This document shows, one piece after another, positions 9,262 through 18,147 of a stretch of DNA of 38,500 nt. Position numbers and translations under genes: made by a program. The notes under the pieces were generated by a model, which saw only the letters and a program-made list of their open reading frames with translations, ran no database searches and was not told the DNA's origin. Position 1 is the first letter of the stretch, and each line of letters starts with the position of its first letter. The DNA is from Methylovirgula sp. GTDB lineage: Bacteria > Pseudomonadota > Alphaproteobacteria > Rhizobiales > Beijerinckiaceae. The stretch covers positions 1 through 38,500 of the forward strand of contig JARLIV010000022.1 in NCBI GenBank assembly GCA_031291555.1. Reading direction: 5' to 3'.

Positions 9262-9593
9262 GCGGGCCGGCGACGTCGGGGGATCATGCCGTCGTGCTCA
9301 CGGCCTGTGGCACTACCGCCGCAGGCAAGATCGCCGAAATGCTGGTCCGCGACCGGCTCGCGGCCTGCGTGCAGAAGCTGCCGGTCGAGAGCACATATCG
9401 CTGGAAGGGCGGGATCGAGACGGCGCAGGAAGTGCTTCTGCTCATCAAGATCAAAACCGCCGATTACGCTGCCGTGGAACAGGCGATCCGTGCGCTGCAC
9501 GATTACGAGATTCCGGAGATCATCGCGCTGCCAGTGGCGCAAGGCTTTGCCGGCTACCTGTCCTGGATCGACGAAGTCACGCGGCGGTCTTAA
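9258..9593 (+). CDS. cutA: divalent-cation tolerance protein CutA
   Basis: 111 residues. The body matches CutA1: AAGKIAEMLVRDRLAACVQKL near the N-terminus, then YRWKGGIETAQEVLLLIKI, and EIPEIIALPVAQGFAGYLSWI near the C-terminus. CutA is a small trimeric ferredoxin-like protein linked to copper and other divalent-metal tolerance. The GTG start at 9258 overlaps the patatin stop (GTGA), showing translational coupling. Its TAA at 9591-9593 overlaps the stop of murU on the other strand, so the two genes converge with no spacer. Confidence 0.93.
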   Translation: MSGPATSGDHAVVLTACGTTAAGKIAEMLVRDRLAACVQKLPVESTYRWKGGIETAQEVLLLIKIKTADYAAVEQAIRALHDYEIPEIIALPVAQGFAGYLSWIDEVTRRS

Positions 9594-10303
9594 AGCACCG
9601 AGCGCGCGATCAACCGTTCGGCGTCGTCGATCGCCTGCGGCGTGCCGACATGCAGCCAGATGCCGTCGAGCCGCAGGCCGTGCAGGCGCCCCGTCTCGGC
9701 GGCCTTGAGGAAATAAGGCAGCAGGCGGAACGGGCCTTCCGGCGCATCGGCGAACAGCTGGGGCTTGATGATGCCGATGCCGGTATAGACGAAGGGCGCG
9801 ACGCGTCGCTCCTCGCGCTTTGTCAGGCGGCCGAAACCGTCCATGGTGAAATCACCGGGCCAATCGACGCCGGAGCTTGCCGGCGTCGCGGCGACAAGCA
9901 GAAGCACGTCCATTTCGTCCGGGTTCCACGCTGCGGCGAGGCGGGGGAGATTGGGCTTTGCGCCCTCGACCCAGAAGGCGTCCGTGTTGCAGAGAAAGAA
10001 TGGCGTGTCGCCGAGAATGGGCAGCGCCTTCTTGATCGCGCCGCCCTGGTCGAGCAGCAGATCGCGCTCGTCGGAAATGATGATCTTCGGGGCGCTACGG
10101 TCGGCGAGATGCGCCTCGATCTGATCGGCCAGATGATGCACGTTGACGACCGCGGTGCCGACTCCAGCGAGCGCAAACCGGTCGAGCAGATGGTCGATCA
10201 TCGGCTTGCCGCCGACCTTGATGAGCGGCTTCGGGATCGTCTGCGTCAGCGGCCGCATCCGCATGCCGCGCCCCGCCGCAAAGATCATGGCTTTATCCGG
10301 CAT
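9590..10303 (-). CDS. murU: N-acetylmuramate alpha-1-phosphate uridylyltransferase-like nucleotidyltransferase
   Basis: 237-residue sugar-phosphate nucleotidyltransferase. The signature AMIFAAGRGMRMRPLT is followed by PKPLIKVGGKPMIDH. It lies 77 bp behind the TsaE-AmgK gene on the same strand. AmgK plus MurU form the known cell-wall recycling route that turns N-acetylmuramate into UDP-MurNAc without the de novo steps. The neighbour makes MurU the best name; without it, only a nucleotidyltransferase could be claimed. The start at 10303 (MPDKAMIF) is chosen over an upstream ATG. Confidence 0.88.
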   Translation of the reverse strand: MPDKAMIFAAGRGMRMRPLTQTIPKPLIKVGGKPMIDHLLDRFALAGVGTAVVNVHHLADQIEAHLADRSAPKIIISDERDLLLDQGGAIKKALPILGDTPFFLCNTDAFWVEGAKPNLPRLAAAWNPDEMDVLLLVAATPASSGVDWPGDFTMDGFGRLTKREERRVAPFVYTGIGIIKPQLFADAPEGPFRLLPYFLKAAETGRLHGLRLDGIWLHVGTPQAIDDAERLIARSVL

Positions 10304-10380
10304 CGAAGACTTCGTGGGCAAGGAGACGAACTCGCACAACCTGATTTTACGCCCGGCCGATGCGAGCAAGGTGTAACCTG

Positions 10381-11934
10381 CTACGCGCCCCGGCTGAAGA
10401 GGCGCGGCAGGTGGGTCTCATACCAGCCCTTGAGACCGGACAACAAGGGATGCGCGAGATCCTTGGCTAAATTTTCTTCTACGCGTGGCAGATGTGCCAG
10501 ATATTGTGGTTTACGGTCGCGCTTATCGAGGCGCGCAAAAATACCGAGAATTTTCGTCGCCCGCTGGGCTCCGAGCACCGCATAGGCGCGGGCAAAGCCC
10601 CCCATATCGAAACCAGCGTCCGCGATGCGGCGCAATTGCGCATAATGGCCGAGGAGCTTCAGTTCCACCTCTGGCGGCACGCTCACCCGCGCATCCTGAA
10701 GCAGCGAAACGACGTCATAGGCCGGATGACCCAGCACGCAATCCTGAAAATCGATCAGGCCGACCCGGGCGCTGCCCTGGCGCTCGCCGAGCCAGAGGAT
10801 GTTGGGCGAATGAAAGTCGCGCAGTGTCCAGGTCCGCGGTCCGGCGACGATATCGCGCAGCGTATGCCGCCACAGATTGACGAAGCTCGCCTTGGCGCCG
10901 GAGGTCAGCGAGGCTTTGGCGATATGCGGCGCATACCAATCGAGGAGCAATTCGATTTCGACCGATAGCGCGTCAAGATCATAAGCCGGAATACGATATT
11001 CACTCGATCCATCGACGGGTATACTCGTCGGCAGATTCAATTGATGCAGCCGGGCCAGAAGCGCGACGGATTCGGCATAGCGCTCAGTGACGATCTCGCC
11101 GCCGCTGACGACGCTCTCGCTGCCGAAGTCCTCAAGAACCGCGACGCCGACATCGAGATCGACGGCATAAATCTCCGGCGCCGAGAAACCTTCGGCGCGC
11201 AGGCCTTTGTCGATCGCGACAAAGGGGCGGATGTTTTCCGCAAGATGCGCCAGCGTGCCATAGGATTTGCCGAAGCGGATCGGCGGCCCGTCCGCGCGCG
11301 GCGGCGAAATCATCAGTACGGCGGTAGCGCCGTCGGGCCGGACGAGCCGTTCATAAGCGCGGGTCGAGGCATCGCCCTGCATGAACTGCCGCTCGGCATC
11401 GTCAAAGCCGGACTCGGCCAGCACGTCATGGACGGCGTGGGCGATGTCGAGCCGCGCCGCGAATGTGCCGTAGCCGGTCAGAGTCGCGATGCGGAAACCC
11501 GCGTCCTGCGCTGGGTCTAGAGCCATGGCGATATCCAGCCGGTCAGGCGGCAGGCGCTCGCCGGCGCGGTCCGGCCATTCGACAAGAACGAGCGCGCCCT
11601 CCGCCGCCTCGTCCCAGCCAAGCTCATCCAGTTCATCGGGGTGGCGGATGCGATAGAGATCGGCATGGACGATCGGGAAATCGAGCCCGTCGTAAATCTG
11701 CATCAAGGTGAAGGTCGGGCTTGGTACTTCGATATCCGCGTCGCCCGTCAGGCTGCGGATCAGCGCGCGAGCGAAGGCTGTCTTGCCGGCGCCGAGTCCG
11801 CCGCTGAGAGTCACGATATCCCCCGGCTTCAGCCAATGGGCGATCTGGACAGCGAGCGTCGCGGTCTGCGCCTCGTCGGGAAGCGCGATCCGCCATGTCG
11901 CACGAGACTTTTGCTGCGACAGGCTCGACGCCAT
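10381..11934 (-). CDS. bifunctional TsaE (tRNA t6A ATPase) / AmgK-like anomeric sugar kinase
   Basis: 517-residue fusion. Residues about 20-150 are TsaE, the P-loop ATPase of tRNA threonylcarbamoyladenosine synthesis: Walker A GGLGAGKT (45-52), then PSPTF and HADLYR. Residues about 180-517 are an aminoglycoside phosphotransferase-fold kinase: GDASTRAYER at 188-197, catalytic Asp373 in LRDFHSPNILWL, and metal-binding Asp395 in LIDFQD. The kinase matches AmgK (N-acetylmuramate/N-acetylglucosamine 1-kinase), and murU follows. The same fusion is annotated in many alphaproteobacteria, so it is normal for the clade rather than a local accident. The start at 11934 (MASSLSQQ) is chosen because the residues upstream look unlike TsaE. 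It lies 174 bp behind divL. Confidence 0.92.
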   Translation of the reverse strand: MASSLSQQKSRATWRIALPDEAQTATLAVQIAHWLKPGDIVTLSGGLGAGKTAFARALIRSLTGDADIEVPSPTFTLMQIYDGLDFPIVHADLYRIRHPDELDELGWDEAAEGALVLVEWPDRAGERLPPDRLDIAMALDPAQDAGFRIATLTGYGTFAARLDIAHAVHDVLAESGFDDAERQFMQGDASTRAYERLVRPDGATAVLMISPPRADGPPIRFGKSYGTLAHLAENIRPFVAIDKGLRAEGFSAPEIYAVDLDVGVAVLEDFGSESVVSGGEIVTERYAESVALLARLHQLNLPTSIPVDGSSEYRIPAYDLDALSVEIELLLDWYAPHIAKASLTSGAKASFVNLWRHTLRDIVAGPRTWTLRDFHSPNILWLGERQGSARVGLIDFQDCVLGHPAYDVVSLLQDARVSVPPEVELKLLGHYAQLRRIADAGFDMGGFARAYAVLGAQRATKILGIFARLDKRDRKPQYLAHLPRVEENLAKDLAHPLLSGLKGWYETHLPRLFSRGA

Positions 11935-12055
11935 CGGTACGATACTCCTGATCTCGATTGGTGCATCAACGCGAAACTCGACCGCAAATGCAACCCTGGC
12001 CGGCCGCGGTGGGCGCAATACCCCCCGCTTTGTCTATCCCGCGCCTTTTTGGCTA

Positions 12056-12104
12056 GAGCGTGTTCCGGAAAAGTTGCGTGAATTTTTCCGATCCGAGCAC
12101 GCTC
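12056..12104. repeat. hairpin downstream of divL
   Basis: Inverted repeat with outer arms GAGCGTG and CACGCTC and inner arms CCGGAAAA and TTTTTCCG. It lies just beyond the divL stop and upstream of tsaE-amgK. It belongs to the same loose GGAAAA-type extragenic family as the repeat at 1864-1906 and could reduce read-through from divL. Confidence 0.65.
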
Positions 12105-12108
12105 CGAC

Positions 12109-14670
12109 CTAATGCGCGGCTTGGCCGGGAAATATGCAGCTCACGGTCGTCCCACGATTGGGCGCGGACTCGATCTCGACGCGCCCGCCGTGCAATTCGA
12201 CCAGAGAGCGTACGATCGACAGGCCGAGGCCGACGCCGCGATGGTTCGAGCCGAGGCTGTCCGTCGTGAAGCGCTTGAACACGTCGTCGATCACCTCTGG
12301 CGGAATGCCGCGGCCTTGGTCGCTGACCTTGAGGATGATCTCGTCGCCGCGCCGCAGCGCCGACAGCACGACCGTCTGGCCCGGCTGCGAGAAGCCGATC
12401 GCGTTCGAGAGCAGGTTGAACAGGATTTGCCGGATGCGCTGGCCATCGGCGACGAACGTGCCGACTCCATCCGAGGCCTCGACCTTGAGACGGATCGAGG
12501 ATTCGGCGAGCCGGTCCTGCACGCCCTGCGCCGCGAGATTGATGGTTTCGCGGATGTCGACCTTCTCGGGCTTCAGCTCCAGCGCATCGGCGTCGATCGA
12601 GGCGAGGTCGAGGATATTGTCGATGATCGCCAGCAGCGCCAACGACGAACTCGTGACATAGCCGGCATATTGCTTCTGCTTTTCATTGAGCGGGCCGGTA
12701 GCGGGATCGCCCAGCAATTCGATGAAGCCGATGATATTGGTCAGCGGCGAGCGCAGCTCGTAAGAGACGTGATGGACGAAATCGTTGCGCAATCTTTCCG
12801 CGTCCACCAGCGCCTTGTTGCGCTCGGTCAGCGCCCGCTCGACGCTGACGCTCGCCGTCACGTCAATGAAGGTCAGCAGGGTTGCCCCGTCGGGCAGCGG
12901 CTGCGCCGTGCAGTCGAGCACAGTGCCGTCCTGGCACGCGATCCGGCCCTGATAGCCCGTGCGCTGATCGTCGAGCCCGGTGACGACGCTGCGGATCGCG
13001 ACGAAGACGGGATCATCCTTGGCGAAAATCGTGCAGAATGTGCTGACGCGGTCGATATGCGGTTTGTCGTCGAGTTGCGCCGGATCGAGCTTGAGAAGCT
13101 GCGCGAAGGCCGGGTTGAAGAAATTGAGCCGCCCGTCCGTGCCGAAGACGGCGACGCCTTCCTTCAGCGTATCGAGCGTCTCGCTTTGCACGCGGGTCAG
13201 CGCGTTGAAGCGCGATTCGAGATGGAAGCGCTCGGTAACGTCATCGAAGAGATAAGTGACGCCGCCCTGCGGATTGGGGTTGATGACGACGCGCAGCGTC
13301 CGCCCGTCGGGCAGATACCAGACCTGCCCGGTCGTCTCCATCGCCTGGTAGGCGGATAGGACGCTGTCTTTCCAGGCGCGGAAATCGGCCTGCTCGGGCA
13401 AAAGCCGGGCGGCGCGCAGCCGGTCGAGGATTTCGGAATCCGACGGATATTCGTCGAGGTAGGCGGGCGGAAGCGACCAGAGCTGGCGATAGGCGGAATT
13501 GTGGAAGACGAGACGTTTGCGGCGGTCGAATATGGCGACCGCGGTCGAAAGCTGGTCGAGCGTCGCGGCGTGGGCCTTCGTCTGCCGCTCCATATCGGCG
13601 CGCAGCGCTTCAAGCTGCGAGATATCGGCGGCGATCCCGGCCGCGCCCAGCGCCACTGGGACTTCGACGATATCGAGCAGGCGGCGCTGCCCGGCCGCGA
13701 CGGCTGCGGCCCGGCCGCGCCAGATGGTACCGGCCTTGCGCGCCTCGATCGCGGCATCGCGGGTCGTGCGTTCGAGCAATTCCGTTCCACGCATGAGGGC
13801 GTCGGCGGCGTCCTTCGCCTCGACGGCGCGGACATAGGCGGCATTGACCCAGGCGAGCTTTTCGTCGCGGTCGCGCAGCCAGACCGGATAGCTCGTCGAA
13901 TCAAGCAGCGCGTGAAGCGCATCGAGTTCACTGTAGGAGCGCAACAGCCGCTCGCGCAGACGCGCGGCTTCGAGCCGGTCACCGGAGACATCGCGGATGC
14001 GCATGACGGCGCGCCCGCTGACCGCGCGGCCATCGAGCTCGAGCGTCCGGCCGGCGAGGCTTTCGACGTTGAAGTGAAAGGCTTCTCCGCGTGCCCGCAA
14101 TCTTTCGACGCAGGTTTCGAGCTGCTGGGCTGAATCCGGCGGCAGCCAGGAGCCGAAGCCGAGAATGCGCCGCGCGATCGGCTGGTCGGTGACGAGGCTC
14201 AGATCGCCTTCAATCTCGGCTTCATGGCCCGGGCCGTCCCAGGCGATAATGATCTGCGGCTCGGCCGCGAGAAAGACCTGCGCGCGATCGAATTTGGCGC
14301 GCATATCGTTGAGTTCGAGCGCATACGCCGCGTCCTGCTTCTCCCATTTGCGCGATTCGCGCAGGTGCAGAAGCGCGGTGACTGCGGAGAACATGACAAG
14401 GCCGACCAGCAGCGAGAGGCCGAGAATGTCCTGATTGGCCTGCAGATGCTGGAACATGAGCGCGGAATAGCTCGGCTCGGCGAAAGCGGGCGTCGCGGCG
14501 CAGCACAGGGCGGGCGCCGTCAAAAGCCTTGATGCCGACCCAAGCCGCACGTGCCAGGCCATTTGCCAATGTTGCGCGCTTGAGCCGTCCCGCTGCCGTG
14601 CTCGTGTGCCCATCGCGACCTCGTCATGACGCCGGCGCCGCGTCGAATCGCTCATGCCCGTTCGAATCAC
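12109..14670 (-). CDS. divL: DivL-type membrane PAS sensor kinase homologue with Tyr in the H-box
   Basis: 853 residues: an N-terminal signal-like segment (about 48-65), a transmembrane helix (about 81-102), several PAS-like domains (about 250-600), then a dimerisation helix and a HATPase domain. The H-box reads HHVSYELRSPLTN: the usual phospho-accepting histidine is Tyr637 (codon at 12760-12762). This replacement is the hallmark of Caulobacter DivL, which works with DivK and CckA upstream of CtrA. The ATP-binding domain keeps NLLSNAIGFS, SDQGRGIP and GVGLGLSIV. An alternative start is Met6 (14655). It precedes tsaE-amgK and murU on the same strand. DivL function here is inferred from the family. 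Confidence 0.88.
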   Translation of the reverse strand: MIRTGMSDSTRRRRHDEVAMGTRARQRDGSSAQHWQMAWHVRLGSASRLLTAPALCCAATPAFAEPSYSALMFQHLQANQDILGLSLLVGLVMFSAVTALLHLRESRKWEKQDAAYALELNDMRAKFDRAQVFLAAEPQIIIAWDGPGHEAEIEGDLSLVTDQPIARRILGFGSWLPPDSAQQLETCVERLRARGEAFHFNVESLAGRTLELDGRAVSGRAVMRIRDVSGDRLEAARLRERLLRSYSELDALHALLDSTSYPVWLRDRDEKLAWVNAAYVRAVEAKDAADALMRGTELLERTTRDAAIEARKAGTIWRGRAAAVAAGQRRLLDIVEVPVALGAAGIAADISQLEALRADMERQTKAHAATLDQLSTAVAIFDRRKRLVFHNSAYRQLWSLPPAYLDEYPSDSEILDRLRAARLLPEQADFRAWKDSVLSAYQAMETTGQVWYLPDGRTLRVVINPNPQGGVTYLFDDVTERFHLESRFNALTRVQSETLDTLKEGVAVFGTDGRLNFFNPAFAQLLKLDPAQLDDKPHIDRVSTFCTIFAKDDPVFVAIRSVVTGLDDQRTGYQGRIACQDGTVLDCTAQPLPDGATLLTFIDVTASVSVERALTERNKALVDAERLRNDFVHHVSYELRSPLTNIIGFIELLGDPATGPLNEKQKQYAGYVTSSSLALLAIIDNILDLASIDADALELKPEKVDIRETINLAAQGVQDRLAESSIRLKVEASDGVGTFVADGQRIRQILFNLLSNAIGFSQPGQTVVLSALRRGDEIILKVSDQGRGIPPEVIDDVFKRFTTDSLGSNHRGVGLGLSIVRSLVELHGGRVEIESAPNRGTTVSCIFPGQAAH

Positions 14671-14740
14671 CTATTTACAACATGTCGCGGCAATCTGGGG
14701 CGGGCCAAATATTTTGTCGGTTTCGTACACGGTCGAGTGA

Positions 14741-14974
14741 AGCAGGCCGATTGGGCCGCGATTCCGTGACCTGTGGTTTCGCGATCCCTGGGTCATCCAT
14801 TGCGCCGGTGGCAATAAGCCCTGGATTGCCAGCGATCCGGCCACGCCGCTCGATGCCCTACGGTGGAAGTTTGCCACGGCCTCGCCAGCGGCGAAGAATA
14901 TCAAAAACGATTATCTCGCGGCGCGCCGTGCCGCCGCGACCCCATACGACAAGAGTCCGCGCCGCCTCAGATGA
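14741..14974 (+). pseudogene. C-terminal remnant of a family-8-like glycosyltransferase
   Basis: A 77-codon open stretch with no start codon in reasonable context, ending at TGA 14972-14974. Its translation contains LWFRDPWVIHCAGGNKPW followed by IASDPATPLDALRW and NDYLAARRAA. The pattern of an aromatic residue, Pro-Trp, Ile-His, Gly and then Lys-Pro-Trp is typical of the C-terminal end of GT8-type glycosyltransferases. The rest of the gene is missing: the frame is closed upstream at 14738-14740 and divL begins at 14670 on the other strand. I call it a decayed fragment filling the 319-bp gap between divL and ahcY. The family name is from motif memory. Confidence 0.6.
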
Positions 14975-14989
14975 TCCGGCGGGCGAGCC

Positions 14990-16396
14990 TCAATACCGAT
15001 ATTGGTCCGGCTTGAACGGGCCAGCCTGCGGCACACCGATATAATCGGCCTGTTCCGGCGTCAGCTTGGTCAAATGGGCGCCGACCTTGGCGAGGTGGAG
15101 CGCGGCGACCTTCTCATCGAGATGCTTCGGCAGGGTATAGACACCGCGTTCATATTGGCCCTGCTTGGTCCAGAGCTCCATCTGCGCCAGGGTCTGGTTG
15201 GTGAACGAGGCCGACATGACGAAGGAGGGGTGGCCCATCGCATTGCCGAGATTGACGAGCCGGCCTTCCGACAGAAGGATGATGCGCTTGCCATCGGGGA
15301 ACTCGATCTCGTCCACCTGCGGCTTGACGTTGTTCCAGCGGAAATTGCGCAAGGCCGCGACCTGGATCTCCGAGTCGAAATGGCCGATGTTGCAGACGAT
15401 GGCGCGATCCTTCATCGCCCGCATATGCTCGAGCCGGATGACATCGATATTGCCCGTGCAGGTGACGAAAATGTCGGCGCGTGGCGCCGCATCTTCCATG
15501 GTCGCGACTTCGTAGCCTTCCATTGCCGCCTGAAGCGCACAGATCGGATCGACTTCGGAGACGATGACGCGGCAGCCGGCATTGCGCAGCGAAGCGGCGG
15601 AACCCTTGCCGACATCGCCGAAGCCGGCGACCATGGCGACCTTGCCGGCCATCATCACATCGGTGCCGCGCCGAATGCCGTCGACGAGCGACTCGCGGCA
15701 GCCGTAGAGGTTGTCGAACTTCGATTTCGTCACCGCATCGTTGACGTTGATCGCCGGCCAGAGGAGCTTGCCCTCCTTGTGCATGATGTAGAGCCGATGC
15801 ACGCCCGTGGTCGTCTCTTCGCTGACGCCCTTGATGCCGGCGGCGATGCGGCCATACCAGCCGGGGTTCTCCTTCAGCCGCTTCTTGATCGCGGCGAAGA
15901 GGACTTCCTCTTCTTCATTGGTTGCCTTTTCGAGGAAGGCAGTGTCGCCCTGTTCGGCGCGCACGCCAAAATGGATGAGCAGGGTCGCGTCGCCGCCATC
16001 GTCGAGGATGAGGTTCGGGCCGCCGCCATCGCCCCATTCAAAGATGCGGTGGGTATAATCCCAGTAATCGACCAGGCTCTCGCCCTTGCGCGCGAAGACC
16101 GGGATGCCGGCGGCGGCGATGGCGGCGGCGGCATGGTCCTGCGTCGAATAGATATTGCAGGAGGCCCAGCGCAGATCCGCGCCCAGCGCCCGCAGCGTCT
16201 CGATCAGCACGGCGGTCTGCACCGTCATATGCAGCGAACCGGCGATGCGCGCGCCGGCGAGCGGCTGGGAGGGGCCATATTCCGCCCGCGTCGCCATCAG
16301 CCCCGGCATTTCCGTTTCGGCGATGTCGATCTCCTTGCGGCCCCAGGCGGCAAGCCCCAAATCGGTTATGGCGGAATCGGCGGTCGAATGGGTCAT
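14990..16396 (-). CDS. ahcY: adenosylhomocysteinase
   Basis: 468-residue SAH hydrolase that splits S-adenosylhomocysteine into adenosine and homocysteine and so keeps methylation reactions running. It needs NAD, bound by [15 protein letters not shown]. Other signatures are [20 protein letters not shown] near the N-terminus, the [17 protein letters not shown] segment, and the family ending KPDQYRY. It is complete. It is divergent from irr with about 175 bp between the starts; I see no SAH riboswitch there, though I cannot rule one out by eye. Confidence 0.98.
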   Translation of the reverse strand: MTHSTADSAITDLGLAAWGRKEIDIAETEMPGLMATRAEYGPSQPLAGARIAGSLHMTVQTAVLIETLRALGADLRWASCNIYSTQDHAAAAIAAAGIPVFARKGESLVDYWDYTHRIFEWGDGGGPNLILDDGGDATLLIHFGVRAEQGDTAFLEKATNEEEEVLFAAIKKRLKENPGWYGRIAAGIKGVSEETTTGVHRLYIMHKEGKLLWPAINVNDAVTKSKFDNLYGCRESLVDGIRRGTDVMMAGKVAMVAGFGDVGKGSAASLRNAGCRVIVSEVDPICALQAAMEGYEVATMEDAAPRADIFVTCTGNIDVIRLEHMRAMKDRAIVCNIGHFDSEIQVAALRNFRWNNVKPQVDEIEFPDGKRIILLSEGRLVNLGNAMGHPSFVMSASFTNQTLAQMELWTKQGQYERGVYTLPKHLDEKVAALHLAKVGAHLTKLTPEQADYIGVPQAGPFKPDQYRY

Positions 16397-16570
16397 CAGG
16401 CGCTCCTTGAATTCCGCGCCGGTCTAGCCGATCGCCGCGGCCAAGGCAATAAGGATATAAACAAGTCTTTATGTGATTTCCTGAGAGGTTGATCCGTGGC
16501 ACGGAATCGTGGCTTGATCGTTTGGCGCGATTCCTGCTAAGCAAAAAGCTTGAGAAGGATTGTATTTGCG

Positions 16571-17062
16571 ATGATGTTTCGACTGCGCGAACAGATTATG
16601 CCCCCCAGCAACGGCCATATTCGCCCGTTGCTGGAAAAATATGGGCTGCGCGCCACGCGCCAGCGCCTGGGCTTGGCTAAGCTTCTGTTCAGCAAAGGCA
16701 ATCGTCACATCACCGCGGACGTTCTGGCGGCCGAGGCGCAGGAAGCGCGGATGTTTGCCTCGTTGGCGACGGTCTATAACGTTCTCAATCTCTTTGCCGA
16801 GGTGGGCCTCGTCCGCAGCTTCACCGTCGAGGGCGGCAAGACGATCTTCGATACGAACACGACCGATCACTGCCATTATTATTATGAAGACACCGGCCGC
16901 GTGACGGATATTTCGGCCAAGAACGTCAGCTTCGCTGGCCAGTTCGAGGCGCCGGAGGGCTATGAGGTCGTCAAGGTCGATGTCGTCGTGCGCTTGCGGC
17001 CGAAGCGGGACGGCCAGGCGCCGGCCGAGGCGCCCTCGACCCCCGACAATTCAGCACACTGA
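16571..17062 (+). CDS. irr: iron response regulator Irr (Fur family)
   Basis: 163-residue Fur-family protein. The motifs LRATRQRLGLAKLLFSKG, RHITADVLAAEA, SLATVYNVLNLFAEVGLV and TNTTDHCHYYYEDTG match Irr of alphaproteobacteria, which senses iron through haem and controls haem and iron genes. It lacks the CxxC pairs of Zur/Fur. The N-terminal GCPW-type haem motif of Bradyrhizobium is absent; the His cluster HCHYYY at the metal/haem site is present. The start is taken at ATG 16571 (a second ATG follows directly; a TTG at 16550 also lies in frame; Met at 16598 is another option). The 3' end overlaps the first leftward prophage-side gene by 12 bp. Confidence 0.9.
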   Translation: MMFRLREQIMPPSNGHIRPLLEKYGLRATRQRLGLAKLLFSKGNRHITADVLAAEAQEARMFASLATVYNVLNLFAEVGLVRSFTVEGGKTIFDTNTTDHCHYYYEDTGRVTDISAKNVSFAGQFEAPEGYEVVKVDVVVRLRPKRDGQAPAEAPSTPDNSAH

Positions 17063-17374
17063 CGTTCGGTTCGCGCCGTTGGCGCGCCGTAGCGTGCGGC
17101 CGAGCAGCAGCGCCGCCTTGGCGTTCAGCGCACTGATCTCGCCACCAAAGCCGAACCAGCGCCGCGGGTTTTGCCGCTCGCGCCGCAGCAGATGTTCGGC
17201 GACGGCAATGAGCGCCGCCGGGTCGGCGGCCGCGAGTCCGGGATATAGAATTTCCATCAGCATGGGCCGGCCGGCATAATCGCGGGCGCGGGCTTTCACC
17301 AGAAAAGCGGCGGTGCGCCGGGCTTGCGCGCGCAGAGCCTCGGCCGGGTCGTGTGGGGATGGCGGGATGGGCAT
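17051..17374 (-). CDS. small hypothetical protein, left edge of prophage
   Basis: 107 residues starting MPIPPSPHDPAEALRAQARR, mostly helical and basic, ending NGANRTSVC. A GGAGG sits just upstream of the ATG at 17374. I do not recognise a family. It lies downstream of the repressor on the same strand but has its own promoter region with a palindromic TACCTA/TAGGTA site at 17416-17430, suggesting control by the phage repressor. Its stop is inside the end of irr on the opposite strand. The longer open frame extending upstream into the repressor is false. Confidence 0.7.
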   Translation of the reverse strand: MPIPPSPHDPAEALRAQARRTAAFLVKARARDYAGRPMLMEILYPGLAAADPAALIAVAEHLLRRERQNPRRWFGFGGEISALNAKAALLLGRTLRRANGANRTSVC

Positions 17375-17415
17375 GAGCGTCCTCCGGTAAGAAGACGCAT
17401 TATATTCGGTCATTA

Positions 17416-17430
17416 TACCTAATATAGGTA
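17416..17430. promoter_or_regulatory. candidate repressor operator (TACCTA-ATA-TAGGTA)
   Basis: Perfect 15-bp inverted repeat with 6-bp arms, about 42 bp before the ATG of the leftward small gene and after the repressor stop. A further TACCT half-site follows at 17434-17438. The 9-mer ATTATACCT at 17412-17420 is the reverse complement of AGGTATAAT at 18157-18165 in the divergent promoter region. Confidence 0.65.
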
Positions 17431-17438
17431 CTGCTACC

Positions 17439-18098
17439 TTACATGGCAGAGTGGCGGGCTGATGCGATCCGCTGCCATTGGCCGGCTCGGACCACGGCTT
17501 GGATGGCCGCTGCCCAGATGACCTCGACGCCGCGGATCGGCGCGGCATTGTGGCTTTCGAGGTCGTAAGTGCCAGCGAGGGCACCGCGCCGCACGCGTTT
17601 GAGATAGCGCCGGCCGTCGCGCGTGCGCACCGCCGCCTCGCGGCCGACGACGTTTTCGGCATCCTCGCTCTGCCGCCAGCAGATGACGACATCGCCGGAA
17701 TCATAGCGCGGCCACATGCTGTCGCCTTCGACCTCGAAGGCAATCGTATCCACCGGCGTGGCGAAGGGCACGCTGATCTCGAAGAGGCCATCCTCCGGAA
17801 TTTGCTCATATTCCGGCAGGATCTCGGCGCCGGCACCGATCCGCCCGACAACTTTCACCTCGGTGCCGGCATTGGGATCGCCGACGCCTTCGAGGAGCCA
17901 CGAAGCGCTCGTCTTCAGCACGGGGGCGAGGGCGGCGAGCGTCTCGGTCGTGATGCCGCGGCGGTCGCCGTTCTTCACCGCGCGCTTCAGATTGCGGATC
18001 GCGTCCGGCTTCTTGGCCGCGAGCGAGGCCGCATGGGCGGAAAGGCCCAGAGCCTGCAAGCGGCTCTCGACGCGAGCCAGAATGTCTTCGAGTTCCAT
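17439..18098 (-). CDS. S24-family (CI/LexA-like) phage repressor
   Basis: 219 residues: an N-terminal helix-turn-helix part (about 1-70), a linker with GRIGAGAEI (about 85-93, the usual self-cleavage region), and a C-terminal S24 peptidase fold with Ser127 in EGDSMWPRYDSGDVV and Lys167 in RRYLKRVRRG. This is a CI-like repressor expected to cleave itself when RecA is activated and so induce the prophage. The start is at 18098. It is divergent from the gcrA-like gene across a 104-bp control region that holds a promoter with an embedded inverted repeat. Confidence 0.92.
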   Translation of the reverse strand: MELEDILARVESRLQALGLSAHAASLAAKKPDAIRNLKRAVKNGDRRGITTETLAALAPVLKTSASWLLEGVGDPNAGTEVKVVGRIGAGAEILPEYEQIPEDGLFEISVPFATPVDTIAFEVEGDSMWPRYDSGDVVICWRQSEDAENVVGREAAVRTRDGRRYLKRVRRGALAGTYDLESHNAAPIRGVEVIWAAAIQAVVRAGQWQRIASARHSAM

Positions 18099-18147
18099 AA
18101 CGGTAGATTGACCGATTTCCCGCAATCTGCATTATGTATTTTTACCG

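Noticed and set aside
16397-16570. SAH riboswitch between ahcY and irr
   Set aside because: No convincing conserved pairing seen by eye; a covariance search for SAH elements would decide.
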